A stretch of 64,000 nucleotides of DNA, from assembly GCF_963675165.1 (NCBI RefSeq), contig NC_087384.1, positions 5,635,182 to 5,699,181 on the forward strand. Reading direction: 5' to 3'. The notes under the pieces were generated by a model. The model searched no databases. It was not told where the DNA came from and saw only the letters and a program-made list of their open reading frames with translations. The position numbers and the translations under genes are program-made. The DNA is from Halichondria panicea. Its lineage: Eukaryota > Porifera > Demospongiae > Suberitida > Halichondriidae. Below are positions 44,801 to 57,500 of this stretch, one piece after another (position 1 is the stretch's first letter; each line of letters begins with the position of its first letter).

Positions 44801-47800
44801 CATGAAAGTGTGTATATTGTTCTTACCTGGCTTCAATGTGGAGCATCCCCTCCAGCTGCCCTGAGTTGACCGTTTCCATAGTAACCTTATTTAGTCGTGC
44901 CCTGCCGCACCCATCACACAGGCTGTCAACCTGGAGTTGGGAGAGTGGACACTTAAAACCGATACTCGTACAAATTAATAACACGGTAAATAATTACTAT
45001 ACACAAATAGAGCTTTGCAGAAGACGAACATCAGTCTAATTGTGGGCACCCTATAACCGATTAATAGGCCCCAAACTTTCCATAGCTTGGACTTGTGTTA
45101 ATTAACAGACCACCTTAAAGGCTTTTATTACAGCCACTGTTAGTTTAGCTGCCCAAGGGGTGACCACTATAAACACACAAGGACTTTTAACATCCAGAGC
45201 ATTCGTCGGGATTTGAAACTATAAACCCCACCTTAAGTTCCTGAGTCACCCCTAGCAGCTGTCTAAACAGATCTGAAGCAGATGCCAGCACATAGCGATG
45301 GGCATGATACGTCTTGCCCTCCAGTCTGAAGACCACGTCCGAATGAGACGGGTTATTTATCATTTTTGACCAATCAGCAGCAAACGTTGAAGATGGGACA
45401 TTTATTGCAGGTGCTCTTTTCTTTTGCGGTAGTTGAGGGGGCGGGGGGATGTAAGGTTTACTAGCATTCGTGGAAAATGATTGGTCGGATGATCGGGAGC
45501 CTCTATAAGGAGAGACACAAGGTGACATTATAAAATAATACATTAATTAAATTGACTATACCTGTCTATATAATTGTATGGGTATAGACCAACTGTGGCT
45601 GTAATAAAGAGTTGGTCAGCAACACTAGTCCAAACACACACATGCTATGTTCGGAACTATGGGACACATTAACCTGGCAGTATGACAGAGGCCAGAGACC
45701 TGCTTATAGAGTGACCATAATTAATACGTCAATACTTTCAATAACTAGTAGAGCCTTTTAGATACTAATCTATGTTTTATACATTGCCCTATTTAGTATG
45801 CTTTGGGGGCGTAGCCGCTGGATACATACATGTACGATAAAAGATGAATGTTGTGTATTCCAGTTCTAAATGCCCAATGTTTGCAAACTAATTCACCTAC
45901 CGTTTCCATGGCAGTACGAATCTATGTCTCCTCCCTCCACTACGGGAAGTGCGTGCCTGTGTTAGCCCCACCCTCACACAAGCGTCCATAGCCTCCATCA
46001 CACCATATTTTGTTAAGGAACTTGTCTCATAGTAACCCACCGCTCCTGAGAAAAGAGGGGGAGGGTCATACGGTTATCAGATACACAGAAATGTCACATA
46101 CCATTGGATTTCTTATAATAAAAAAAAACACTTCTATATTTAACATAGAAAAACTTAATTTATAATTGATAATCTCCCAGCTAAAAGCTTTCCTAGAAGT
46201 CTACCAGTTAACCACATACTACACGTCACGTATGACATCACATGATACAGTAGCAGTTGCACTACGTGGGAATACCCGTGAGTACAACTGGTTGTATACC
46301 GTATAGCGTGTATATTTTGAGGGTATAAATGTTCGCAGTTTTCGCTGATCAAGCATGTACTGCGAACATTTATACCCACAAATTACATTTATACCCACGA
46401 ATTTAATATCGCATGCATGCATGCATGCTGCAGAAAGGCTGCTATTCCACAAAATTATATACATGTAAATCTGCGAAACCTTTTTACGGTCAATCCGCGA
46501 AAGTTTATACCCTCGAAATATATATGCTACATGTATACGGTAATTACGACAAGAATAGTGTTATAAAAATTTACAGAACTTCCAGGGCCATTCTCAATGC
46601 AAACAGATATTAGACTCTCTAAGTCTTCATACTGTGTGATGTCATACATGATGTAATAGAAATGAAAATGCTATGACCTACATTTTTATTATGCACATGT
46701 ACAATACTGAATTACATTATGCATGTTATTTGTACATGGCATAAATTCCCCACCAAGATCTTTCGCCAGTTGCAGAGCATCTTTGCGAGGGACCTCAGTG
46801 CAGCCACGCCCATTGACCTCTTGACCTCTGAGGTCACACTGGAGCCCCAGTAGCAGTACGGGTATGTTCGGACAATAATGACGAACTTCAGGTATCCACT
46901 TTTCTTTAATCCTTTCAAATGAAGTTTGAGATGTCACGCAAAATGCAACGAAGAAAATGTCAGTGTCGGGATAGGAAAGTCGGCGGAGCCTATCATAGTC
47001 GTCTTGGCCAGCTGTACATGTATTATAGGAAATGAAATAGTGTATGTGTAATTAGCAAAAATGTGTAATTAGCAAAATTAATGTTATACCATAAAAATTA
47101 ATAATCCGAGAGTCGATCAAGAGCAATAATAATAAGATTATATACACGCATGACATAATGACATATTCCCGGTACATATGCAAAGCACATACTAACATCT
47201 CTATTTAAGGCGACACTTTAATAGAGATCACTTCTTTTGAAGATTAAAATTTTTATGTTGAAGTCAAGTGTCATGTATATCTAATTGTAAGCAGCTCTAC
47301 TTATAGTCTATATTTGTCTCGATTTCAGGCACGTTACTTTTAGAGGCGAGAAAATAGCCTAAGCTGGGGATCAACTGGTGTATATGTACACGGCACCAGA
47401 TGTTGACTAGTAGGTGTGGACATGGAGGGGTTTGAGTTAGCTAAGGAAAATCGTTCCCACATCCGGTGCCGTACAATCGTGATGATCTAGTCTGGGAGCC
47501 AGACCTTTTCTCTTCTCGAGGGGGAGAGGGAAGAAAAGGTCTGGAGACTCTTGCAGCATTTCCGTGTGCTCTTGGAATATTAATTAGCAGTTAGAGACTT
47601 GTGACATTGGAGGCTTAAAGAACGAGTATATAGATGTAGAAATACTCAGTTAGCTCTATATCCACATTCCACTATATAGAGCACACAGAAATGCTGCAAG
47701 AGTTTTCAAACCTAATCCCAGCTTCACTTTCTAGATACACTTTACAGCTTTTACTGATACTTGATTTAGCCCCCCCCCCCCCCCCCCCGAGATGGGCCAG

Positions 47801-48079
47801 ACTACCTTTTGATATAGCTCAGGGTGTCACATACTTGGAGCGTCGCCTTAATTAAAGGTATTACGGTAGATACAATTCGTGTTCGTTTATTAATAAATAG
47901 GTAGATCTACCTGTATCCCATAGAGTCACTGAGACTTCTTTTCCGTCCACCACACAAATCTTAGTATCGAAGCAATTGAGCATGTATGTGTTAAAGAAGT
48001 CATTAGCCCATCGATTGAGAAAAGTTGTTTTACCTACTGTACCATCTCCAACTATGACCACCTTCAGCTGTTCTTGCAT
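41831..48079 (-). CDS. RHOBTB: RhoBTB-type atypical Rho GTPase with two BTB domains
   Basis: Ten exons: 48079-47911, 47011-46754, 46045-45901, 45502-45232, 44930-44827, 44662-44395, 43768-43637, 43389-43274, 43019-42916, 42087-41831. They total 1824 nt in frame (607 aa). In order: Rho GTPase domain with P-loop GDGTVGKT (residues 11-18) and [13 protein letters not shown]; a proline-rich linker (YIPPPPQLP); BTB domain 1 split around an insert ([20 protein letters not shown]); BTB domain 2 ([20 protein letters not shown]); and the C-terminal RhoBTB region with [12 protein letters not shown] and HRWPPLSYE. Family members act as substrate adaptors for Cullin-3 ubiquitin ligases. Switch I has Asn at the position of the Mg-binding Thr35 and the G4 motif reads LQCD in place of TKLD, so nucleotide cycling is probably abnormal, while the Gln61-region motif is canonical. 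Confidence 0.95.
42073..42262. repeat. Minisatellite spanning the last RhoBTB 3' splice site
   Basis: Four units of about 55-60 bp, each with GAGGAGAGCAGGAGTCCTG followed by a GT/GGGG tract. In the minus orientation each unit repeats the polypyrimidine-CACACAG acceptor and the first bases of exon 10 (GACTCCTGCTCTCCTCACAG). The exon-proximal unit provides the acceptor used in the frame-closing model. Confidence 0.85.
42587..42914. mobile_element. hAT-type MITE inserted on a RhoBTB splice donor
   Basis: Terminal inverted repeats TAGGCCCTGGCAAATTATGC and the reverse complement, 328 bp, flanked by the 8-bp duplication CCTATAAT at 42579-42586 and 42915-42922. The interior is rich in GGCATAAT/GCATAATAGG words and non-coding. 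An 8-bp duplication is the hAT hallmark. It is the same family as 54434-54756. Its first bases complete the GT of the exon 9 donor. Confidence 0.88.
46299..46540. mobile_element. MITE, CGTATAG family, copy 3
   Basis: Starts CCGTATAGCGTGTATATTTT and ends in ATGTATACGG with TA on both sides. Lies in the intron between RhoBTB exons 2 and 3. Arms are more diverged than in the copy at 11-244. Confidence 0.6.
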
Positions 48080-48580
48080 CTTTATTTTTGTGAGTACACG
48101 AAATCATATTTAAATGGTAAAGGGCGTGTGTTGCTCTTGTACAAAATAGTATCAATCTTACTGTACATGTGTGTGTGGGGTCAATTATTATTCTCTATTG
48201 CGTGGGAGTCACATGCATGCAGTATAAATACTAGCCTCGATCGCGAGACCACGCCGATTCTAATCGGCCTCGATTATAGAGGCTATATAAATACTAGCCT
48301 CAATCCCAGGCTATTATATAAATACAGGCTCATGCACCTATTTTTATTTGCTGGTAAAACACGTACCCAAGTTAATTATTAATTATCCTAAAAAATAATT
48401 GAGCATGAAAAAATGACATTATTATTATGAACAGTAGACAAATACAAAAGCTCACAGCTTCAGAGAAAAAAAATCGTAAATCACTTCTTTTTACAAGTAA
48501 ACTGTACAAGAGTTCTCCTGAAACAAACTTGACATTAATTCAACAATAATAATATATAGTCTCTATTAAAAAGCCATGCA
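48080..48580. other. Spacer between RhoBTB start and MED13 stop
   Basis: About 500 bp between two co-oriented genes, so it must hold the RhoBTB promoter and the MED13 3' UTR. AATAAA-like words occur only in AT-rich context. A small hairpin remnant at 48235-48290 (TAGCCTCGATCGCGAGACC with ATAGAGGCTA) resembles termini of the 9-bp-TSD family. Confidence 0.5.
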
Positions 48581-51500
48581 CTATCTGGGCTGGTCCAGCA
48601 GAGCGAACAGTTGATAGAGCTTTGAGAGTGTAAACAAGTGCAGTGGTAGGCAGGACTTCCTCTGATGAGTGACATGATCCATGGTTAGCCAGGAGAGAGC
48701 ATCAAAACACAACAGGATGGACCTGCATGGGAGGGAATGAGAGGGGAGTCATGATGGCAGACATTTTGAGCCTGGCATCTAATAGATGACACCCGTAAGA
48801 GTGCAATTGTAATTGCTGGTACGTATCTATAAGCACTCAGAATGCAATGATGGCATTTAAGCATAATAAGTTCAAGAATGAAACCTGGTCACCTGTTGTG
48901 ATCAAGCATTGTTTCAACCTGTGTTTCAAGGCCACCTCTATATTACCGCTACTGTGTTGGCCAGCACAAGGGTGACGTCTGAGTCACTATAACACTGTAC
49001 ATGTACATCTCAAATCACATGACTCTCACTGCTAACAAACCAGCGACGCTAACAGACATACATGTGCATAATCCACCATATCACACAGCAGTAGCTCACC
49101 CTAAAGTCTCTTGTGGACTGTCTGCTGTTCTCTCTAGAGGGATTCTATGGCAGTGGAGCAGTACTTTGAAAATAGAGCAGAAATTTTGCGGCTTTTCATG
49201 TCCCCAAAACTCGTTTGGCAACTCTCCCGGAGGGGCGGTAGATATGAGGTACCCGGTGGCTTTGGGCCCCGTATCATCCACTGGTATGGTGTACGACGGA
49301 TGGCTCTTGGTAAGCTCGTCAAAAACGTTTATACCAGATAGCTCAGCTCCGAAGTCAATGCCAGCTGTCATGTCAAGACCTGCAGAGAGTACCAGCATTC
49401 TTACGCAATTGTAGAAAGGCAAATATTTTGTGGTATTGGCGATTGAATCTCTGAGCACGAATATTTTACCCACAAATGAAGCAATCATTGACCACCTTTA
49501 CCTACAGTGCACGCAACCACGAAAATATATCCCATGAACTGACTAAACATTTTGACCCTCGGAAATTACCAACTATAATACGGTGCATTGTATACTGTAC
49601 AATTACATTGTCATTGTACATGTGATGTATTAACATTCACACACTAGCGTTTTATAACTAGAAGCAGATTGTACAGTGTACATCTTTTATAGCTCACACC
49701 TAGCTATGGTATGTACCACTAGTAATAGACCTAGCTACATGCATGTACCACCAGTAGTAGTACAGCTAGACTGTAAGGCTCACCAGTGTCCATGTCTGGT
49801 CCCCCTGCACTGTCCCCGGGTGCAGCGAAGGTGAGACTGAAGAAATCATCATCAGGACCTGTCTCTGTGGCACCGGGTGTGAGGGTGGAGCTAGCACCGC
49901 GGGGGTCTTGTGGGAGCACCATAGTGTGTGTCACCGAGGGGTTGGGATCTGGGGGGTGTGTGAGGGGGGTACGTGTAATTATGATTACATTGTTGTGGAT
50001 CGAGGTGTGTGAAACAACCAGCGTGTTCATTATACAAAAATCTTTAACTAGGAGCGAGGTACTACAAGAATACCAATTAATGTACAGACATGTATAATTA
50101 TATATACAGCATTGCAAAATGTAAATTAATATGAGTATCCTATAATTAAGGTAGTAGCAAGTTTCCATAACTGTGCTACACATGTATAAGTGTAGCAGCT
50201 TGGCCACCATAAAAACGAGCGTCTCCTATGATGCAGTATTAGCGCTGCTACAGGTACACGCACGTATACATGTACATGTATGTATGAGTACTACAATGTA
50301 GTTAATTAGCCTACCGTTGTTTGGGAAGAGCTGTATGTTTCTCTCTGGCTGCACAGAGATAACGATGACATTGGAGATCCTCGGAATGGAAGAGGAGCTC
50401 ATCTTACATGTGCTACAGTCTCGACGCATGCTCTGGTTGACAATGATGAGGCCATCGTTGGGAATGATCGTAGGCCAATCTGGAGAGAAGGGGGAGGGGG
50501 ATCGTATTGACAAACTGTACAACGTAGATGTACTATGTAAGTTGACTCCACAATCAAATATACAGTCATAAAGATGACTTGTATACATCAGGGTGTCATA
50601 CAGGATTTTGAAGTAGAGGGGGGAAATGAAAAAATAACCAGAAAATGTTGCTAAAAAAAGGTCAACTGTTATTTCAATACCCAGCTATGGACACTCAGTC
50701 ATAATTGAAAGGGGGATATCCCCCTTCCCCCCCTGTATGACACCCTGCACATGTACATGTACATGCAGGTAATGTACACGTAGGTACTCTCCAGAATTGG
50801 AGGCAAGAAAGACAAATACCATATACACTGTAAATGTGCCATCTTACGCAGCTACAGAATGCATGCTAATTATGTACGACCTTCCAAACCCACATTAAAG
50901 CCGTTATGGGTGTAAGAAATCCACATTACATGTTGATCCGTATAATAAAGTGGTAATTCTATACACATATGTAAATGAACACCGTATAGGTTATGATTTG
51001 TGAGGATTGACCTCTAACTTCAAAAATTGGTTTACTTCCGGTATTGAAACCTCTCCACTGTAAAGGGTGTGGTCATTTGAACCTCTGTCCTCGAAAATAC
51101 CGAAATGTTTAGTTTGAGCAATCTTTAAAAATGTAGTGCCTCGAAAATAACCCGCTATCCGGTACGTGTATGGTACACGAATGTTCTTGGGTACTAATAT
51201 TAGAGCTTACGTGTGATTTCTGAGGTGCTGGGCTTTCCAAACCGTGTGATGACCACGCTCCACTTGTGCACAGTGCCCGCTACTATAGAGACAACGTAGT
51301 CCCACAGCTGTTTGAGAGCCAGCGAGCAACTCTGGTCAATACTGCATGGGTGAGGGAGAAACGTGCACGGTCAAATGTGACGACTCAAGAATACATACAA
51401 TAAACTAAAAAAGCAGGTCACCCTCTATAATACGGCCAGGTTAATGGCCTCTAAAGTCTCTATAGCAGGACGTACTAGTGAAAAACGACAGCCACTGTTT

Positions 51501-54500
51501 GCTTGCTCAGAGTACATAAGTTGCTACAGTATACACTGTACATGTAGCTAGGACACCATACATGTGTTACTGTTAGTGTATACACTGTATGTAATGTAGC
51601 TACATGTAGGACACCATTCTTTCTCACTTGAGACAAGCTGGGATACCAAGAACAGCTGTGTTGAGCAGCTCCCCCTGTCGGTCACAGCACACCACCAAGA
51701 GCCACCTCCGGTCAGGAGAGACACAATAGCCACAGAACAGAACTGGCTCATCTGGGTCAAACAAGATGTGATGGGTTTGTGTGCCGACTATGGGCCCAAG
51801 GGCACTCAGCGGGGCCTCAGGAGAGAGCACAAACGGTGGAGAACGCAGTTGATGGGTGTTGAACAACTGCAGGTGTGGGGGGGGGGGGGGGGGTAAAGAG
51901 GTGGTTGTATGTGTACATCTACATCCACATGTATGTGTATACAATCTGTGTATTAATCAGTATCCATAAGGTGCGCTAGTAGCGATTAAGCAACAGTGTA
52001 GTCGAAGTCTATATCTAGAGATAGTCAGCACAATTAAGGGGGGAAATGAGTGATAGGTTTAATAATTAGAATAATCACTGAAAAACAATTAATGTACATG
52101 TGTATCTATATACAGTTGATATGTACATGTAACTCACATGTGCCACTTTTTGTCGTTCAGCAGTGGGTCCGAATGATGTTAGGCTCTCGGACAAATCACA
52201 CGCAATTTCAGAGGTGCAGCGAGAGTAGACGGAGAATGCCAGTGAGCGCAGCTGGCCACCTTGACAACTGAATGGACCCAAGAGGTCCTTAGGGTCTATC
52301 AACTGCAGGGAGGGAGGGAGAGAGGGAAACATTCGACTATGTACTATTGTGATTGCAGATACCAGTACATGTATGTTACTGAAGTAAGCAAGATGCAATG
52401 TACATGGCTTTAGAAAGCACGGTACAATTAGTACGCACGAAATTATTGTGCATATGAAACTATGATTGGATCTGACTGATAGACTGGTTATTTTCGGATG
52501 ATTATAATTATACCTAAAGTGCTCGAACAACAACAAAATGGAACAGTTATCGAACGTACATGTAATAGATATATCATACCTGTAGTACCAGCTTCCTCTG
52601 AATAAACTCTGGAACATCTTCACTGGAGAGTAGCTCAGAAAATGTCAGCAACACCTGAAAGCTTTCCTGCATTGTCTTCGAATTTTTCAATTTGGTGAGC
52701 TTGGAGTTGAACTTCTTGTCAGCTGTGTTGCTGGCATCCAAGGGGTTATCGCAGAGGACGTACAGTACTACAGAGACAGGTGTGGGGGGCGTGAGTGGGT
52801 GGGTGGAGGAGGGGTATTCTTGTGGTGGAGAATTGACACGAGTGGAAAGGAGCTCTTCGTCACTCGTAGGGAGGTTGGAGAGAAACGAGACCAGGACTTT
52901 TTTACAGAACCTCTTCAGTTGAACATTTGCAGCAGCTGTAGGGACAAAAGTACAACTTAATCACACGGTGTGTACTGTAGATGTACCTATAAATGAGTCA
53001 ATTGAATTTGGGTACATGTATTTGGCTATCAGTACACACTGCATGTACATTGTGTACTAGACTACATGCACTTGTACAGATGCAACCTTCTATTCCTCGA
53101 GCAACTCGTATACTCATCACAGTTACACAGTCGAACAGCCATTTTTAATTACACTTGCACTACGAAATGTAAAAAGATTTGGCGACCATAATATTCAAAT
53201 TACACGCCTCCACTATAGGTTAATTGCATGACTTATCCAGACAATGGCTACTATCCCAGTGTGAAGCTGCCCCCTCCCTCCTACTCACAGTGTCTAGTGT
53301 CCGTGTTTGGGTCGGTGGTGGTGGATCCCCCGGCAGTGGTGTCAGACTGAGAAGAGAGGAGCACTATACCACCTTCACCCACCCCTTCCTCCAGGGGAAC
53401 GTGCTGACCAAGGTTACAGTTCTGGTGGAAAAAACAACGGTCACACATTAAATTCAAGTGTAAAAATGCTACTACATGTATATACGGGTATAGGAAAGTA
53501 CAGGTACTTTACATCACCTGACATGTCACATGATACATGTAATTTCCTTCATATCTTACACGTGAGAAACATTTAGCTCACCTGCTCAGGCATGCTTATA
53601 ATTATATCATGTATACTGCAGTCTAAGCAATTATGTGTTTGTTTGTTTGTTTGTGATTGATTTTTAAGGTTTGCATACCTTGAACGTGATGGACAGCTCC
53701 TTGAAGTACTTGCGCAGCACTGGTACAATGTCATGTGATGAGATGGAGGGAGGGACCACCACCATGTAGAGCAGACTCTTCTTGAGTGAGTAGGGCTCAA
53801 ACAATAGCTTGTCCTGTACAGTGGTACACACACAGCTAGTACATTGTATCGCCTCAGGCTATACGGATCAACTAAACGAGCTAATATTAGAATGGTGTGA
53901 GGGTGTGAGGAGTGTTAGAAGTGTGGAGCGTGAGAAGTGAGGGTGTGAGGAGTGTGAAAGGAGTGAGGAGTGTGGAGCGTGAAAGGAGTGAGGGGTGTGA
54001 GGAGTGTGGAGCGTGAAAGAAGTGAGGGGTGTGAGGAGTGTTAGAAGTGTGGAGTGTGAAAGAAGTGAGGGGTGTGAGGAGTGTTAGAAGTGTGAAGCTT
54101 ACCCATGCAGGTAGTGCTAGTGGCGAGACTGAGAGCCAGTCGTGGTCGTAGCCCACCAGCACAGGGGGGAGGGGTAGTGGGAGGCAGTCGTCTCCAATGG
54201 CAGCTGTATAGGTGGGTGTAAAGGGGATGCATAAATGATACACACACACCACCATGCACACAAATGATACACACACACACACACACACACCATGCAATCC
54301 ACACTGTACATAAACAGTGGAAAGCACGATACACTGAAGCAAAACGAGCCTGGAAGCAATCAGTGATCTAGACTGACTGCATGTAAATGTAGTTGTGGCC
54401 TCTTAAAGTCCATACGTGCACTATAGCCAAGGCTAGGGATGCGGCGATTATGCGAGCATAATTTTGAGAATAATAGGTAGCTTGGAGCATTAGGAATTAT

Positions 54501-57500
54501 GCGGGAATAAACGGTAGAGTGGGTGGGAATAATTATGCCACGTGGCTATCACTCTAAATAAAGCACAATTACCATTACTTGTGTTGCAAAATATGATTTT
54601 TATTGTGTTTTAATGAAGAATAATAAATTTTTTATGAGAATAATAGGCTGAATCACTGAGAATAACGGGCTGAATCACTGAGAATAATAGGCTATAGCTT
54701 GGGAATTGGAGAATAGAATAACCGGTAAAATTTGGAGCATAATAGCATCAAGCCTAGCCAAGGCCACTTACTTTGACTGGGAGTGAGTAGTTGGAGGTCT
54801 TTGAGTGACAACGGTCCCTTGGTAGTGAACTTGAGACAGGGGGCGTGATGGAACGAGTTCTGAAAGACCATGCGTAGATCCTTGAGTCTCTTGGTCATAA
54901 ACTTGGTGGGCAGGGTGAGCAGGTCCAGTATCCAAGCACCTGCAATGGCACATCATGGGATAATAACATGTAGCTAGTGTACAGTGTACAATACAGCAGT
55001 GCAACAGCAGCAGACTAAATAACAATTCTAATTATACTTGTGTGTTACATATACGTGTACAATGTACCTGTATACATGTGTGCTACTAAATGCATACATG
55101 TAGCTAGTCCTAAAGGCTGATGCCTTCAGCATGATGTATAATTATAATGGTGGACAAAAAAAAAATCGGTACACGTACAGGTACATGGAACTGAGGGAGA
55201 GTTTATAAGCTAATAAAATTAAGCAAAAAACACTATATTCGGAATCCTTTTAGCAGCCAACTGATTTCACCATACATGACGGTGGGTGGTAAAAAAAGCT
55301 GTGACCTCGACGTGATTCGAACACGCAACCTTCTGATCTGGAGTCAGACGCGCTACCATTGCGCCACAAAGTCACTTCACAAAATACAACAGTGTTCGAA
55401 CTCACCAAACCACAAATAATGTCAGTTCACTGTACCTGAGTTATCCTCCTTGGAGATGGTTGGTTTGTTGGCCAGCTGCCCTCCTCCGCCCCCTCCCAGC
55501 TTCCTACCCGCGTTCACGATGAGCTGGTTGGAATTTCTAATGGCGGACACCACACTGTGTGAATGGTAGAGTCGACTAGATAGCTTCTCGTGGATCTCTT
55601 CTGATTTTTCGAGTAGTTGTAGCAGAAGTTGGCTCTGTCCGTGAGAGAGGGTGTGACTGGTGGGTGTGGTCTGGTCGTCATGGAGACTGTTGGAGCAAAG
55701 CGTGAGGCAGTAGTCTTGGAGTAGTTCCACAAACTTGATTACTTTGAGAGAGTGTGCTGCGCAGATAAAAACGTAGAATTGTATATAACAAACACGTAAA
55801 GCCTACAGTACAGTAAATGCACACATTGAACTAATCTATAAAGACACTTAGAAATTTGAGATACAAATCATAACGACTTTATGCCCACTTTAGTTATACA
55901 ATACTGTAAACACTGTTGTACATAATGACATCGTCCAAACACTCACCACTATCAGGCTCCATCGGGTCGCCAGCTCCACTAGACACACTCGGCCCACGAG
56001 GTTTGCTCTCAGGCAACAGCTTCGACATCACACCCAGTGGCGAGTCCCAACCACCACCGCCGCCCCCTCCACTCACACCAAGCTCCTCCCGGAAACCGAG
56101 GCTCGGATAATCGGCGATACCAAACGTCATTATCGGCTTCTCCTCCTGATACCCCATCAGTTCCGATGTAGAGCCCATGGTACTGTCCATACCTCCAATA
56201 TCTGCCACACTGTCCAGTTTGAGTCTTCTCTTGGACATTAGAAAGCTTTGTATGGTCGACATTAGAGGTCCGGCACTGAATTGCATTTTTTCCGAGAAAT
56301 TTGTACCGAGTGCCGCGTCGAGTAAAGAGAGATTGACGTACAGAGCATGTGCTTCGGGGAGGACGGGCATTAGACGATTTGTGTTTGCGGAGAGGGGGGT
56401 GGGTGTTATTGATGGGTCGTATGGAGAGGCTAACGGGGTCATAGAGGGCGTAGTTATGTGGAGAGGAAAGCGTGACGGTGCTTTCGGGTGTGGGTAGGCT
56501 GGAGAAGATGTGAGGGTGTGTGGGGTGTACATGTGTGGGCGTTTCTGTGCCGTGGTGAGGGGGAGTGTGAGCGAGTCTCGGATGGAAGCCCTACTATTGC
56601 CCATCACCGGAGGGAAGATGAATTTTTGAGGCTCAGATTGGGAACTGCTACCAGTTTTGCTAGAGCTGTATGTGGACAGAAACATGGGAATTGCACATGT
56701 AAATTAAGCACATACATGTGTACATGTGTACATGTACATTTTTGTACAACATACATTGTACAACATACATTATATTGACCGCTACCTGTACATGTACATG
56801 TAGGATTTTCCAGTGTATTACATCTACACGTACATGTACATGTACACGTAGCCTGTAAGACTGTAAGTGCAGTTCTGGAATGCAATCAATTAATCTCAGA
56901 CTATATGGCGGCGAGCATGGCTAGTGACAAACCTGGTCTCAGATCCAGATCCGACAGACTGAGAGGAGGAGCCCGTGTCTCCATTGGACGAGGTGGTGGG
57001 CGTGTAGATGTAACGGTCCGCTAGTTTCTCTGCAAGACTGGGAAGGTCGGAGAGGGGCAGAGGCTCAAACTCAGGGGGCACGTACAAGTCATCACACAGA
57101 CCCTGTGCAGAGGACACAGGTACATGATGCATAGTACACATACATGGATATATGCAGTCAACATAAATTGAAATAATACATGACTGATGTAATCATGTGA
57201 CGTCCAATATCATAAGGACTAGTTACCATTATTTAAATTGTAAAGATCGTAAAATATATGTACCTATAGGGTCACAATTCACACACACCCACACACCTAC
57301 ACCTACACCCACCCACACACACACACACGTCACTCACAGCATTGTTATCCCAGACAGCAGTAGTCCCACAAACCTCCATCCTCTCCTCAACCTTTATCTC
57401 CTCGTATTTGGAATCAGATTCGGGCAGATTCACTGAGGGAGGGGTAGGATAGATACGAGACAACTCAGCCGCGTCAACAACAGTGAATGCCTGCACAAGA

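Noticed and set aside
53887-54342. Frames reading LLTPHTPHFF-type repeats
   Set aside because: Translation of the intronic GAGTGTGAGG minisatellite; the real MED13 exon is only 54203-54103.
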